Shown one piece after another: positions 1 through 8,085 of a stretch of 35,916 bases of DNA. Both the position numbers and the translations under genes were made by a program. Numbering within the stretch: position 1 is the stretch's first letter; each line of letters opens with the position of its first letter. A model generated the notes under the pieces. The model ran no database searches. It saw only the letters and a list, made by a program, of their open reading frames with translations, and was not told where the DNA came from. The DNA is from Candidatus Methylomirabilota bacterium (GTDB taxonomy: Bacteria > Methylomirabilota > Methylomirabilia > Rokubacteriales > DASRDR01), in assembly GCA_036005065.1 (NCBI GenBank), contig DASYQW010000290.1, positions 1-35,916 on the forward strand, given 5' to 3'.

Positions 1-107
1 AAGGCCGTGATGAGCATCCAGTAGAAGGGGAAGAGCGTTCCCACCACGAAGAGCGCGAGGGGGATGTAGAAGAAGACCCACTTGCGCCAGTGCGCTCCTT
101 CGACCAT
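1..107 (-). CDS. Sugar ABC transporter permease, MalG-like (N-terminal fragment)
   Basis: Reading the minus strand from ATG at 107 gives about 35 residues with a charged, tryptophan-containing N-terminus followed by a hydrophobic first membrane segment that ends in an FPFYWML sequence. This is the usual start of MalG-type (CUT1) inner-membrane permeases. The gene runs off the left edge of the window, so the EAA loop cannot be seen. A GTG at 137 is in frame and could add ten residues; a G-rich stretch lies just upstream of the ATG. It follows the MalF-like gene on the same strand and would supply the second half of the transmembrane pore. The family call rests on the first segment and on context only. 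Confidence 0.7.
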   Translation of the reverse strand, partial: MVEGAHWRKWVFFYIPLALFVVGTLFPFYWMLITA

Positions 108-213
108 CCCGGCCCCCGACCCGGCCTTCCGCCTCACGTGACCCGCCTGAGTCCGGCGTGATAGCCGTGTGGTGCGGGGCCAAGTAACGAGCATAGCGAG
201 GACGCAGGGAGGA

Positions 214-252
214 GGCCCGCCGAGGCGTATGCCGCATACGTTGAGTCGGGCC
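214..252. repeat. Imperfect palindrome between the two permease genes
   Basis: A 7-bp perfect inverted repeat (CGTATGC / GCATACG, 226-240) with a one-base centre is nested in a longer imperfect hairpin closed by GGCCCG (214-219) and CGGGCC (247-252). It lies in the 277-nt gap between the permease genes. It could be a REP-like element or a structure limiting expression of the distal gene. No U-run follows, so it is not a classical terminator. Confidence 0.5.
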
Positions 253-324
253 GACGACCGAGGACGAAGCTAGGCGAAGGTAACCCTGATCGGCAAGAAA
301 TGGGTGGGCCATGAGCCCTTCTTA

Positions 325-352
325 CCCTCTCCCTCCCACAGGAGGGAGAGGG
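325..352 (-). repeat. Perfect 12-bp hairpin downstream of the MalF-like gene
   Basis: CCCTCTCCCTCC (325-336) and GGAGGGAGAGGG (341-352) are perfect reverse complements separated by 4 nt. The hairpin begins 33 nt after the stop codon of the MalF-like gene. There is no T-rich tract on the minus-strand 3' side, so it may be an mRNA-stabilising or attenuating hairpin, or a REP-type palindrome, rather than a full intrinsic terminator. Confidence 0.6.
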
Positions 353-384
353 AGCGGATAGAAGCGGAGATAATTGGCCCCGCA

Positions 385-1371
385 CTAGGCGCCCTCGACG
401 CGGCGGATATACCACAGCTGCGCCACGACGATGAAGAACAGGATGGGGAACATCGCGAGGGAGGCCGCGGCACCTTCGCCCAAGAGCCCGGTGGCGATCC
501 CGATCTGATAGGCATAGGTGGCGAAGAGATGGGTCGAGTTGGCCGGGCCGCCGCCGGTCAGCACGTACACGAGCTGGAAGTCGGCGAACGTCTGGATGAC
601 CGAGAAGAGGGTCACCACCATCGTGACCGGCAGGAGGAGCGGCCAGGTGATCCGCCAGAAGCGGTGCCAGGCGTTGGCCCCGTCGATGGCCGCGGCCTCG
701 TGCAGCTCCGGATTGACCGTCTGGAGCCCGGCCAGGAGCGTGATCGCGTAGAACGGCATGCCCCGCCAGACGTTCACGATGATGACGGACCCCAGGGCCA
801 GGGTCGGATCGGTCAGCCAGCCGATTCGGGTCTGGATGACGCCGAGATGGTAGAGGCTCCAGTTGAGCACGCTGAAGGTGGGGTCGAACATCCACTTCCA
901 GGCGAAAGTCGAGAGCACGGTCGGGATGATGAAGGGGAGCAGCATCGAGGCCCGGACCAGGCGCTTGCCCTTGAAGTGGCGGTTCAGGAGGAGCGCCAGC
1001 CACATGCCGAGGACGAGCTTCCCGACGGTGGCGATCGCCGTGTAGACGAACGTGTTGTAGGCGGCCTGCTGGAAGATGGTGTCGTTCCAGATCTTGGCGA
1101 AGTTCCCGAGCGCGACGAACACCCCGGGATTGCCGACGGTGGCGCTGGTGAGGGAGAGCCAGACGCCTTTGACGAACGGGTAGGCGATGAACAGGGCCAG
1201 CAGGACCACGGTCGGGACGAGGAGGAGGACCCCGAGGACGCGCTCGTCTTCGAGGAGGCGGGCCACCGTCCCCATGCGGGGCGCGGCCCGCGGCAGGGCC
1301 GCGAGGCCGGCGGTCGCCTCGCCCGCCTGGCCGACGCCGCCGGCGATTGGCTTCAGGCGCCCATCAGCCAT
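385..1371 (-). CDS. Sugar ABC transporter permease, MalF-like
   Basis: This 328-residue inner-membrane protein has about six hydrophobic segments and the conserved EAA loop of binding-protein-dependent permeases (residues about 225-244, with EAAAIDGA followed by an RITWPLL-type sequence), which docks the ATPase subunit. The first membrane segment begins near residue 47. The start at 1371 gives a 32-residue Ala/Gly-rich lead; a second Met at residue 33 is also possible. It lies downstream of two binding proteins and upstream of the MalG-like gene, so the four belong to one CUT1-type carbohydrate uptake operon. No ATPase gene is in view; it may lie beyond the left edge, or a shared MsmX-like ATPase could serve. 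Confidence 0.9.
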   Translation of the reverse strand: MADGRLKPIAGGVGQAGEATAGLAALPRAAPRMGTVARLLEDERVLGVLLLVPTVVLLALFIAYPFVKGVWLSLTSATVGNPGVFVALGNFAKIWNDTIFQQAAYNTFVYTAIATVGKLVLGMWLALLLNRHFKGKRLVRASMLLPFIIPTVLSTFAWKWMFDPTFSVLNWSLYHLGVIQTRIGWLTDPTLALGSVIIVNVWRGMPFYAITLLAGLQTVNPELHEAAAIDGANAWHRFWRITWPLLLPVTMVVTLFSVIQTFADFQLVYVLTGGGPANSTHLFATYAYQIGIATGLLGEGAAASLAMFPILFFIVVAQLWYIRRVEGA

Positions 1372-1541
1372 GCGACGTCCCGCCGGCCCGCGACCGGATC
1401 ACCGGAAGACGCGCTCGAGCTCCGGTTCGGCCCACCTCGGCGACTCCTCAGGCTCTCGGACATGCTGGGGAAGGCGCACTCCGATTCTACCGCCGGATGC
1501 GTCGCGGGTGCAGCCCCGGGATACCCGTAGGCCCGGCCGGC

Positions 1542-2858
1542 CTATCCGTAGATCTTCCGGAGCTCGCCCTCGGCCCACTTCACCGCCTCTTCGGCCGGCA
1601 TGCCCTGGATGGCCTTGGCATACATGTCGACGACGACGTACTTCGAGTATCCTTCCGAGGCCTTGGCCGATGGCGGCCCGGCATACCCGAAGACGCGGAA
1701 GGCGCGGGCGGCGGTCCGGAACGGCAGCATGACCGGGTCCTGCTCCCACATCTTGTGCTTCTCCCAGTCGGTGGTCGCCCCGACGCTGAACCCCTTCTGG
1801 GCGACGAACCAGGGCTCGAAGTGCTCCTTCGAGTGGAGCCACTTGAGGAAGTCCTTGGCGAGCTTCTGGTTCTTCGAGTAGCCCATGATGGCGTGGTGGA
1901 ACGACGTGTGGTAGTGGTAGGTGCCGGCCGGGCCGGCCGGGTTGGGAGCGTGGAGGATGTCGGTGTGCATCAGGGCGCCGGTCTCCGTCTTGTACTTGTC
2001 CTTGTTCCGCAGCGACTCGACATAGATCGAGGCGCCGTTGATGGTCGCCGCGATCGTCCCCGAGAGGAAGGCCCGGTTGTTGTTGGTGTCGTCCCAGGCG
2101 AGCCCGCCCTCGTCGCAGGCGTCCTTCCAGAAGCCCACGAAGAACTTCACGGACTCGACCGTCTCCTTGGAGTTGATGGCGACGGTCCGGCCGTCCTTCT
2201 CGACCTCCTTGCCGCCCCACGCCCACATGGCCGGGTACCAGAAGGTGGGCGCATCGCCGAAGGTGTGGCCGGCGGTCTGGCCGATCGGGTAGCCCTTGGC
2301 CTTGAGCTTCTTGCCGACCTCGCGGTACTCCTGCCAGGTCTTCGGGAACTCCTTGGCCCCGACCGACTCGAAGAGCGACTTGCGGTAGGCGATCTGGCCC
2401 CCGACGATCGAGTGGGGAACGGCCCGCCAGACCCCGTTGACCCGGTCGAGGTCCTGCGTGACCGGATAATAGCCGCCCTGGGCCTTCCCGATCGCGTCGA
2501 CGACGTCGCCCACGTCCACCAGGCTCTTCTCGTAAAGGTGCGCCCAGTTGTGGAGCAGGTGGAACATGTCGGGGCCGCTTCCCGACGAGATGGCGGCGGT
2601 GATCCGCGGCTGGATGTCGTTGGCGTTGATGCGTTCCAGGGTGATCTGGGCGCCCAGCGCCTTCCCGGCCTCGTCCATCTGCTTGGTGAGCACCTCGTCG
2701 GCGGCCGGCACGAAATCGACCCAGCGCACGAGATGGAGCCTGGCGCCCTGGGCATAGGCCGGCGCCCGCCCGGCGTCCAGGATCCCCGCGAGTCCGGTGG
2801 CTGCCGCCGCTCCGCCCGCCACCTTGATGAACGACCGCCGGTCCATGCTCGTGTCCAT
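1542..2858 (-). CDS. Extracellular sugar-binding protein, family 1, Tat-exported (copy 1)
   Basis: This 438-residue periplasmic solute-binding protein captures substrate for the adjacent ABC permeases. The N-terminus has a twin-arginine motif (RRSFIK, residues 7-12), an Ala/Gly-rich segment and a likely cleavage site after AYA (residue 36). The body has the family-1 binding-protein pattern: a WVDFVP start, a GSGPDMF block and a GDAPTFWYPAMW block. An AGGGAGG ribosome-binding site lies 4 nt before ATG 2858; a second in-frame ATG lies four codons in. It is clearly paralogous to the gene immediately upstream (2939-4303), 80 nt away. The actual sugar cannot be told from sequence. Confidence 0.9.
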   Translation of the reverse strand: MDTSMDRRSFIKVAGGAAAATGLAGILDAGRAPAYAQGARLHLVRWVDFVPAADEVLTKQMDEAGKALGAQITLERINANDIQPRITAAISSGSGPDMFHLLHNWAHLYEKSLVDVGDVVDAIGKAQGGYYPVTQDLDRVNGVWRAVPHSIVGGQIAYRKSLFESVGAKEFPKTWQEYREVGKKLKAKGYPIGQTAGHTFGDAPTFWYPAMWAWGGKEVEKDGRTVAINSKETVESVKFFVGFWKDACDEGGLAWDDTNNNRAFLSGTIAATINGASIYVESLRNKDKYKTETGALMHTDILHAPNPAGPAGTYHYHTSFHHAIMGYSKNQKLAKDFLKWLHSKEHFEPWFVAQKGFSVGATTDWEKHKMWEQDPVMLPFRTAARAFRVFGYAGPPSAKASEGYSKYVVVDMYAKAIQGMPAEEAVKWAEGELRKIYG

Positions 2859-2938
2859 GAGGCCTCCCTTGTCGGTAGGGGCTGGGCCGAGGCCCCGGGC
2901 GCGCCCCGCGGGCGCACCCGGAGCCGCGACCGTTCAGG

Positions 2939-4303
2939 TCAGGCGTAGATCTTCTTGAGCTCGCCCTCGGCCCACTTCACCGACTCCTCGGCCGCCATGC
3001 CCTGCACGGCCTTGGCGTACATGTCGGTGACGATGTACTTGGTGTAGACCTCGGTCGCCTTGGCCGAGAACGGCCCCGCATAGCCGAAGGCGCGGGCGAA
3101 GCCCGACGCCGTCCGATACGGCTTCATGGGCGGGTCGAGCTTCTCCCACATCGGGTGCTGCTCCCAGAACTTGTTGGACCCGACCGAGTAGCCGGCCTCG
3201 ATCTGGAACCATTTCCCGAACTGCTCTTTGGAGTGCATCCACTTGAGAAAGTCCTTGGCGATCGGCTGGTTCTTCGAGTACTTCATGACCGCGTGGGCGA
3301 AGGGGACGTGATAGGAGAACTGGCCCCCCGGCCCCCCGGGCAACGGGAAGTGGTCGAGGTGCTTCCACATCTGGTCGCCCTTGTCGGTCTTGTACTGGTC
3401 GGGCTTGCGCTTGGCCTCGATGTAGATGGAGGCGCCGTTCAGGGTGGCCGAGATCGTCCCCGAGAGGAAGGCCCGGTTGTTGTTGGTGTCGTCCCAGGCG
3501 AGCCCGCCCTCGTCGTAGGCGTCCTTCCACATCGCCACCAGGAACTTCACCGATTCGATGGTCTCCTTCGAGTTGATGGCGACGGTCTTCCCGTCCTTCT
3601 CGACCTCCTTGCCGCCCCACGACCAGAGATACGGGTAGCTGAAGGTGGGCGCGTCACCGAAGGTGTGGCCCAGGGTCTGGCCGAACGGGAACCCCTTGGC
3701 CTTGAGTTTCTTGCCGGCCTCGCGGTTCTCCTGCCAGGTCTTGGGCGCCTTGGCTCCGGCCTCCTCGAAGAGATCCTTGCGGTACACGACGGCGTTGCCG
3801 ACCACGCCGTAGGGGAGGGCCAGGTACTGCTTCCCGATGAGGGCCGCCTGCTTGGAGAGCTCGTAGTAGGCGCCCTGGTCCTTCTCCTTCCAGGCGGCCA
3901 GGTCGCTCAGGTCGGTGCAGCCCCGCTGGTAGAGGTGCGTCCAGTTGTGGAGCATCTGGATGATGTCGGGGCCGTTCCCCGACTCGATGGCCGCCGTGAT
4001 CCGCGCCTGCATGTCGTTGGCGTTGATCCGCTCGAGCGTGATCTCGGCCCCGAGCTGCTTGCCCGCCTCGCCGACCTGCCGGGTCAGCTCCTCGTCGCCG
4101 GCGGGCACGAAGTCGACCCAGTGCAGGATGTGGACCTTCTTGGCCTGCGCCCAGGCCGGCGCCCGTCCCGACTCGAGGATGGCGGCCATTCCGGCGGCCG
4201 CGGCGGCCGTGGCGGCCGTGGCGCCGCCCGTCACCTTGAGGAACGTCCGGCGCCCGATCTCGGTGCGCCCCCGCGGATCCCGATGCTCGCTCTGCGTGTC
4301 CAT
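2939..4303 (-). CDS. Extracellular sugar-binding protein, family 1, Tat-exported (copy 2)
   Basis: This 454-residue paralogue of the downstream binding protein aligns over the whole mature length; I estimate by eye that more than half the residues are identical. The Tat signal is present (RRTFLK, residues 18-23), with a likely cleavage after AWA near residue 52. The strongest block (GGLAWDDTNNNRAFLSGTI) is identical in protein and also in DNA over 64 nt (3452-3515 versus 2052-2115). A GAGGAGG ribosome-binding site sits 7 nt before ATG 4303. As first gene of the operon it would be the most highly expressed. The two copies may bind different ligands for one permease pair. Confidence 0.9.
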   Translation of the reverse strand: MDTQSEHRDPRGRTEIGRRTFLKVTGGATAATAAAAAGMAAILESGRAPAWAQAKKVHILHWVDFVPAGDEELTRQVGEAGKQLGAEITLERINANDMQARITAAIESGNGPDIIQMLHNWTHLYQRGCTDLSDLAAWKEKDQGAYYELSKQAALIGKQYLALPYGVVGNAVVYRKDLFEEAGAKAPKTWQENREAGKKLKAKGFPFGQTLGHTFGDAPTFSYPYLWSWGGKEVEKDGKTVAINSKETIESVKFLVAMWKDAYDEGGLAWDDTNNNRAFLSGTISATLNGASIYIEAKRKPDQYKTDKGDQMWKHLDHFPLPGGPGGQFSYHVPFAHAVMKYSKNQPIAKDFLKWMHSKEQFGKWFQIEAGYSVGSNKFWEQHPMWEKLDPPMKPYRTASGFARAFGYAGPFSAKATEVYTKYIVTDMYAKAVQGMAAEESVKWAEGELKKIYA

Positions 4304-4479
4304 GCCGTGCCTCCTCAGGCTTGCGAAGTACGAGGTGCCAACCGCTCAGAGCGGCCGAAGGCCGTACAACGTAGCGCCCGGGACGGGAAGCCGTCCCGAA
4401 TGACGCATGATGAGGCGAGGGTCAGGGAACCACTCACTGAGGGTTGAATCCCGACCACATCAGGCAGGGATTGGAAACT

Positions 4480-4508
4480 TACATAGCATCCCCTACGGCC
4501 CCTGTCAA
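4480..4508 (-). promoter_or_regulatory. Candidate sigma70 promoter of the sugar ABC operon
   Basis: On the minus strand a perfect -35 TTGACA (4508-4503) is followed after 17 nt by TATGTA (4485-4480). Transcription would begin near 4473 and give a leader of about 170 nt before ATG 4303. The -10 is weak, so this is moderate evidence. The 289-nt gap 4304-4592 otherwise holds only the end of the MFS transcript, with a CGGAGG / CCTCCG-type inverted repeat near 4562-4585. Confidence 0.5.
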
Positions 4509-4592
4509 CCGGAAAAACGTCGAGGAGTCGGCAGTTTCGGCTCTCCGCGCCATTTCCGGACGCGGAGGGGACGCAGCCTCCTCCGGATGAAC

Positions 4593-5951
4593 TCAGCGCC
4601 CGCCCGCGAACGCCGGGAGCGGCCGGGGTGGGCGGAGGGCGAGGGCGACGGCGATCGCCGCGGTGCCGATCAGGGTGCTCGACAGGTAGAGACTCCAGTA
4701 GGAGCCGAGGAGGTCGAACAGGACGCCCCCGGCGTAGGCCCCGAGCCCCATCCCGATGGCCGAGAGGAAGAAGATTCCGCCAAAGGCCGTCCCGATGATC
4801 CGCTCGCCGGAGAACTCCCGCGCCACCAGCGCGTAGAGGGGCATGACGCCCCCGTAGGTGAACCCGAAGGCGAGGGCCACCAGGAGGAGCGACACCTCCT
4901 GCCGGGCGACGAGATACGTCGAAAGGGTCGCCGCCTGCAGGGTCAGCATCCCGACCAGGGCGGGCTTGCCCCCGATCCGATCGGCCAGGAGCCCGCTCCC
5001 GATCCGTCCGGCGACGCTGGTCGCCCCCGAGAGGCCGAGCATGAGGGCGGCGGGCATCTTGTCCACTCCGAGGTCCATGGCGTGCGCAACCATGTGGAAG
5101 ATCGGCCCCGAGTGCGCCGCACAGCAGCCGAAGTGCACGAGGCTGAGGAGCCAGAAGGCCGGATGGCGGAGCGCCTCGCCGGGCGCCATGCCACGCGCCG
5201 CCGCCGGCCCGCTCGCGCCCGCCGCGGACGCCCCGTACGGCTCGAGGCCCAGATCGGCCGGCCGGTCGTAGAGCCACCGCACGGCCACGAGCGCGACCGC
5301 CCAGATCAGGGCGCCGAACAGGGCGAACGTCGCCCGCCAGCCCAGGGCGGTGATCAGGGCACGGGCCAGCGGCGCGATGACGAGGAGGCCCAGGCCCATG
5401 CCGGCCGAGACGAGGCCGAGGGCGAGGCCGCGACGGGCGGCGAACCACCGCGTCGCCGTCGCCGACAGCGGGACGTAGAAGGCGCTGGAGCCGGCCGCCC
5501 CGAGGATGCCGAAGGCGACGTAGAGCTGCCAGGCGGACGCCACCTGACTGGAGAGGAGCATGGCCGCTCCCAGGAGCCCGGCACCGGCGGTGACGACGCG
5601 GCGCGTCCCGATCCGGTCGGAGAGCGTGCCCCAGACGAAGGCCCCTACCCCGAAGATCAGCCAGTTGACCAGGGCCACGCCCGAGATCAGCGTGCGGCTC
5701 CAGCCGAAGGCCTCCTCGAGCGGCTTGAGGAACACGGCGAGCGAGAAGGTGATACCGACGCCCACGGTGATGATCAGCATGGCGGCGGCCAGGACCACCC
5801 AGCCGTAGAAAAATCGAAGGGGGGCTGCGCCCCCCTCCGAGCCGCCCCCCGGGGTTGCGCGGGCGGAGCCCGCGCTCGGAGCGCTTCGGTCAGGACGCGG
5901 GGCGAGGTTCAACGGTGTTCGGTGTCGGTGAGCGGCGCGAGGGTTGGTCAC
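4593..5951 (-). CDS. MFS transporter, monocarboxylate/oxalate-formate-type
   Basis: This is a twelve-helix major facilitator. The conserved part starts with an FFYGWVV sequence (codon at about 5813), the hallmark N-terminus of monocarboxylate and oxalate/formate antiporter-type MFS proteins. It has a first-half loop with SDRIGTRR and a second-half counterpart with LADRIGGK. The start is unsettled: no ATG, GTG or TTG lies close to FFYGW, because a palindromic repeat occupies that stretch. GTG 5951 overlaps the upstream stop as GTGA and is adopted here; TTG 5912 is an alternative, and GTG 5798 would cut into the first helix. Substrate is unknown; small carboxylates are the family expectation. 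Confidence 0.85.
   Translation of the reverse strand: MTNPRAAHRHRTPLNLAPRPDRSAPSAGSARATPGGGSEGGAAPLRFFYGWVVLAAAMLIITVGVGITFSLAVFLKPLEEAFGWSRTLISGVALVNWLIFGVGAFVWGTLSDRIGTRRVVTAGAGLLGAAMLLSSQVASAWQLYVAFGILGAAGSSAFYVPLSATATRWFAARRGLALGLVSAGMGLGLLVIAPLARALITALGWRATFALFGALIWAVALVAVRWLYDRPADLGLEPYGASAAGASGPAAARGMAPGEALRHPAFWLLSLVHFGCCAAHSGPIFHMVAHAMDLGVDKMPAALMLGLSGATSVAGRIGSGLLADRIGGKPALVGMLTLQAATLSTYLVARQEVSLLLVALAFGFTYGGVMPLYALVAREFSGERIIGTAFGGIFFLSAIGMGLGAYAGGVLFDLLGSYWSLYLSSTLIGTAAIAVALALRPPRPLPAFAGGR
5815..5888 (-). repeat. Dispersed two-hairpin repeat, copy B
   Basis: Read on the minus strand, this element has a GCGCGGGC/GCCCGCGC hairpin (5857-5875, 3-nt loop), a G-rich middle and a second hairpin GGGGGGC/GCCCCCC (5819-5835). 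It matches copies at 8308-8386 and 30644-30717 in order and sequence. It lies where the start region of the MFS gene is expected and is open in that gene's frame. Confidence 0.75.
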
Positions 5952-6412
5952 ACGCGGTCCCAGCGCGCCGCGAGGGCGGCCGCGGCCGTCTCGACGAGCC
6001 GGCGAGCATCCGGGCCGAACGCCGCCGGCTGGTCCGAGTCGAGGTCGATCTCCCCGAATACCTGCCCGCGGTTGCCGAGGATGGGCACCACGAGCTCCGA
6101 GCGCGTCGTGAGCGAGCAGGCGAGGTAGCGCGGGTCTTCCCGGACGTCGTCCACCACGATGGTCCGCCGCTCCCGGGCGGCGGCGCCGCACAGGCCCTGG
6201 GAGAGCGGGATCCGGGTGTGCGGGGTCGGCTTCCCGATCTCGTTGTGAAGGACGAGCGTGGCGCCGTCCAGGAGGTAGATCCCGACCCAGTCGGAGCGCT
6301 CGGCCGAGTCCGCCAGTCCCGACACGGTCGCTCGCAGCGCATCGTCCAGCGTCGGAGCGGCGTCGATCGCGTGGACCAGGCGGTCGGCGAGGGCGTGGTC
6401 GGCCGACGTCAT
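5948..6412 (-). CDS. GAF-domain protein, free methionine-(R)-sulfoxide reductase-like
   Basis: This 154-residue cytosolic protein is a single GAF domain. It carries the fRMsr signature: a GLCG motif (Cys75), a VVDDV..DP segment and Cys99 followed by a SELVVPI strand. In that family these cysteines reduce free Met-R-sulfoxide through a disulfide recycled by thioredoxin. E. coli fRMsr has a third cysteine upstream; its position here seems to be occupied by another residue, so two cysteines would have to do the work. The gene overlaps the following MFS gene (GTGA) and is preceded by a TATACT box only 7 nt from the ATG. A signalling GAF protein is the alternative. Confidence 0.75.
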   Translation of the reverse strand: MTSADHALADRLVHAIDAAPTLDDALRATVSGLADSAERSDWVGIYLLDGATLVLHNEIGKPTPHTRIPLSQGLCGAAARERRTIVVDDVREDPRYLACSLTTRSELVVPILGNRGQVFGEIDLDSDQPAAFGPDARRLVETAAAALAARWDRV

Positions 6413-6419
6413 GGGGTGG

Positions 6420-6425
6420 AGTATA
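6420..6425 (-). promoter_or_regulatory. -10 box of a probable leaderless promoter
   Basis: TATACT on the minus strand ends 7 nt before ATG 6412 and no Shine-Dalgarno sequence lies between. Transcription would start at or next to the A of the start codon. No good -35 is visible. Confidence 0.5.
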
Positions 6426-6442
6426 CACCGTCGCCCGCGGCG

Positions 6443-7660
6443 TCATGCCCACGGCGGGCGGCGCGGCTCGCGCGCGCCAGCGAGAAGCGCGAGCGCCGCG
6501 AGCATCGCCCCGGCCAGCCCATACCACCCCCAGTCGTAAACGCCCAGCCGATCGACGGCCAGGCCGAAGAGGGGCGGCCCGGCGATGACGCCGACGGACG
6601 AGACCGCGAGACAGAGGCCCACCGCGGTGGCGGCCGAGTCTCGGCCGGCGATCTCCGCGAGGAGCGTGTGGTGAACTCCGTTCCAGCCGATGCCGGTCAG
6701 CCCGAAGCCGAGCGCCAGTCCGGCCAGCAGCACCGGCGGCGTCCCGGGGGCGAGCCAGGCGGTGGCCACGCACAGGACGGCAGTCGCGGCTCCGGCCAGG
6801 AGCAGCACGATGAGTCGCCGCCCGCCGAAGAGCCGATCCGAGAGGACGCCGAAGAAGACCCGCCCGATCGCCCCGGCGACCTGGGCCTGGCCGAGGACGA
6901 CTCCGGCGGCGACGGCCGACAACCCGACCACCTCGCTCAGGTAGAGCGGCACGTAGCTGATCCACGACACCTGGACCGCGGCGAAGAGGAGCGTCGCCAG
7001 CGACACGAGCCAGATGGCGCGGCTTTCGAGGACTCCGCGGACGCCCGGCTGGCTCCGCGCCGGAACGCCGTCCGCGCCGTCCCCCTTCGGCTCGCGGTAC
7101 CCGCAGCCGGCCAGCGCCGCGCTGGCAGCGATCAGCAGGGCGGCGACGCCGAGGGCACCCCGCCAGCCCAGCCGGCCGGCCACGGATGGGAGGAGCAGCG
7201 CCCCGAGCGCGCCGCCGAGGGGAAAGCCCGCCTGCTTGACGCCGACCACGGTGGCGCGGCTCCGGGCGGGGAACCACACGAGCACCCCCTTCGTCGACGT
7301 CGGATTCACGGCGCCGAAGCCGACGCCGGCCAGGCCGACGGCGGCCATCAGCGCTCCGTAGCCCGGCGCCAGCATCATGAGCGCGAAGCAGCCGGCCGCG
7401 ATGCCTTGTCCACCGGCAAGCGTCCAGCGGACGCCGAGGCGGTCGGCCAGCCAGCCGGCCGGAAAGGAGGTGAGGACACCACCGACGTAGAAGGCCGAGA
7501 GGAAGGCGCCGGCTTCTTGTCGCGTGAGTCCGAGATCGGCGCGGATCAGCGGGGCCAGGGTGGGAAGTCCGAGCGCCCCGATATTCGCCGCCGTCTGGAC
7601 GCCCATGATGAGCGCCAGCACGACGAACCGGTAGCGCGACGCGGCGGCTTCGGGGATCAC
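6443..7660 (-). CDS. MFS transporter
   Basis: This 405-residue inner-membrane carrier has about twelve helices and the loop motif GWLADRLGVR after helix 2 (near residue 70), repeated as LSDRLFGGRR after helix 8. The sequence resembles nitrate/nitrite-porter-like and sugar-phosphate-type MFS carriers, but the substrate cannot be named. The start is GTG 7660, overlapping the TGA of the upstream oxidoreductase relic (GTGA), which suggests the two were once translated together. If the pair was an uptake-plus-catabolism unit, loss of the enzyme may leave this carrier without its metabolic partner. Confidence 0.85.
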   Translation of the reverse strand: MIPEAAASRYRFVVLALIMGVQTAANIGALGLPTLAPLIRADLGLTRQEAGAFLSAFYVGGVLTSFPAGWLADRLGVRWTLAGGQGIAAGCFALMMLAPGYGALMAAVGLAGVGFGAVNPTSTKGVLVWFPARSRATVVGVKQAGFPLGGALGALLLPSVAGRLGWRGALGVAALLIAASAALAGCGYREPKGDGADGVPARSQPGVRGVLESRAIWLVSLATLLFAAVQVSWISYVPLYLSEVVGLSAVAAGVVLGQAQVAGAIGRVFFGVLSDRLFGGRRLIVLLLAGAATAVLCVATAWLAPGTPPVLLAGLALGFGLTGIGWNGVHHTLLAEIAGRDSAATAVGLCLAVSSVGVIAGPPLFGLAVDRLGVYDWGWYGLAGAMLAALALLAGAREPRRPPWA

Positions 7661-8085
7661 AAGCTGAGCGCGACCTGGAAGCCCTCGTGGTAGGCCTCTT
7701 CCAGGCCGCGGGGCGCGAGGCAGTCACCCACCCGATAGGCTTCGAGGCCGGCGGCGACGAGGGCGTGATAGAGCCCGTCGCGCGGTCGCCCGCCCAGGTC
7801 GTGGACGAGCGTGTCCACCCCGTCGAGGCCCCATTCCTCCCCGGTGAAGCAGTCGCGCAGCACGGCGGCCCCGGCCGACAGACGGACGACCTCGGCGCCG
7901 GTGACCGCGCGCACGCGACCCGCCCGCAGTCGCCGCTCCACGACCGGACGCGTGCTGTAGTCGATGTTGGTGTGGGGCGATAGCGTGATGCGGTTCCGGA
8001 GGGTCAAGGCCTTCCCGAGGGCGAGGGGCGAGAACAGGCGCGGGAAGCGTGGCGAAGCCGGCGGCTCACCTGTCACGGAGCTCAC
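7657..8085 (-). pseudogene. Internally deleted NADH:flavin oxidoreductase (Old Yellow Enzyme / dienoyl-CoA reductase type)
   Basis: The 142 residues join two distant parts of one family. Residues about 12-38 (FPRLFSPLALGKALTLRNRI and following) are the opening strand and helix of the FMN TIM barrel. Residues about 62-142 match the very end of the FAD/NAD half, with a GRRPDD-like segment degraded to GGRPRD and an RVGDCLAPR..EEAYHEG tail. Intact two-domain members have roughly 640-690 residues, so about 500 residues containing the active site, the Fe-S cysteines and both dinucleotide folds are missing. The reading frame is kept across the junction near residues 40-60. The start is GTG 8085. Product activity is very unlikely. 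Confidence 0.8.

Noticed and set aside
304-1530. Long plus-strand ORF of 408 codons antisense to the MalF-like gene
   Set aside because: Product is Glu/Arg/Gly-rich low-complexity sequence, the usual mirror of a GC-rich gene. The minus-strand reading has clear membrane helices and the EAA loop.
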